Assembly: GCA_001778785.1 (NCBI GenBank)
Contig: MFIE01000020.1
Coordinates: forward strand, 1-5,344
DNA: 5,344 nucleotides
Reading direction: 5' to 3'
Origin: Candidatus Giovannonibacteria bacterium RIFCSPLOWO2_01_FULL_46_13
Lineage (GTDB): Bacteria > Patescibacteriota > Minisyncoccia > JACPKW01 > UBA11713
This document shows, one piece after another, positions 5,315-5,344 of the stretch. The notes below the pieces were generated by a model. That model ran no database searches. It saw only the letters and a list, made by a program, of their open reading frames with translations, and had not been told where the DNA came from. Position numbers and translations under genes: made by a program. Every line of letters begins with the position of its first letter. The stretch's first letter is position 1.

Positions 5315-5320
5315 ATTATA
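5315..5320 (-). promoter_or_regulatory. Consensus -10 element for prsW (likely leaderless start)
   Basis: On the minus strand TATAAT (5320 to 5315) is followed by AGAAGA and then the prsW ATG at 5308. A start 7 nt after the -10 would fall on the A of the ATG, giving a leaderless mRNA. TG occurs two bases upstream of the hexamer, not in the exact extended -10 position, and no convincing -35 is visible at 16-18 bp, partly because the window ends there. AGAAGA is only a weak ribosome-site candidate. Confidence 0.5.
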
Positions 5321-5344
5321 AGCAGTTTCTTTTCTTTATCGCTT

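Overview
The window looks like part of a Patescibacteria/CPR genome, probably from the Parcubacteria side. This is inferred from very compact, overlapping genes, a stripped-down pilM-pilN-pilO type IV pilus set with no visible pilP or pilQ, three 72-nt tRNA genes with no encoded CCA, weak or absent Shine-Dalgarno sites, and a typical small-genome mix (stand-alone GIY-YIG protein, Hsp20, PrsW). No rRNA or phylogenetic marker is present, so the assignment is tentative.

Positions 1-2423 (+) hold a tightly coupled pilus-assembly operon. It begins with a 5'-truncated pilM (actin-like inner-membrane platform protein), which overlaps pilN by 4 bases (ATGA). pilN overlaps pilO by 4 bases (ATGA), and pilO overlaps by 11 bases a 99-residue single-pass membrane protein of unknown function. 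PilM, PilN and PilO are expected to form the inner-membrane alignment ring of the type IV pilus; the fourth protein may be a lineage-specific partner.

Positions 2424-2753 hold a perfect 10-bp inverted repeat followed by a small GIY-YIG protein gene. By hand count this gene is about 31% G+C (84 of 273), clearly lower than the flanking pilus genes. It looks like an acquired or mobile insert between the pilus operon and a tRNA cluster.

Positions 2710-4075 (+) hold a good promoter buried in the 3' end of the GIY-YIG gene, tRNA-Arg(TCT), tRNA-Val(TAC), a membrane-anchored six-bladed Kelch-type propeller gene whose ATG lies 4 nt after the tRNA-Val, and tRNA-Phe(GAA). Spacing is nearly zero throughout, so tRNA processing would define mRNA ends. 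A 16-bp-stem terminator (4079-4113) works in both directions and separates this block from the minus strand.

Positions 4114-5308 (-) hold a PrsW-family membrane protease followed 4 nt later by an Hsp20/alpha-crystallin chaperone, probably one stress or envelope-quality operon. A consensus TATAAT lies 6 nt before the prsW ATG, which suggests a leaderless transcript. No gene-free stretch exceeds 300 bases, and no CRISPR array, transposase or IS end was seen.
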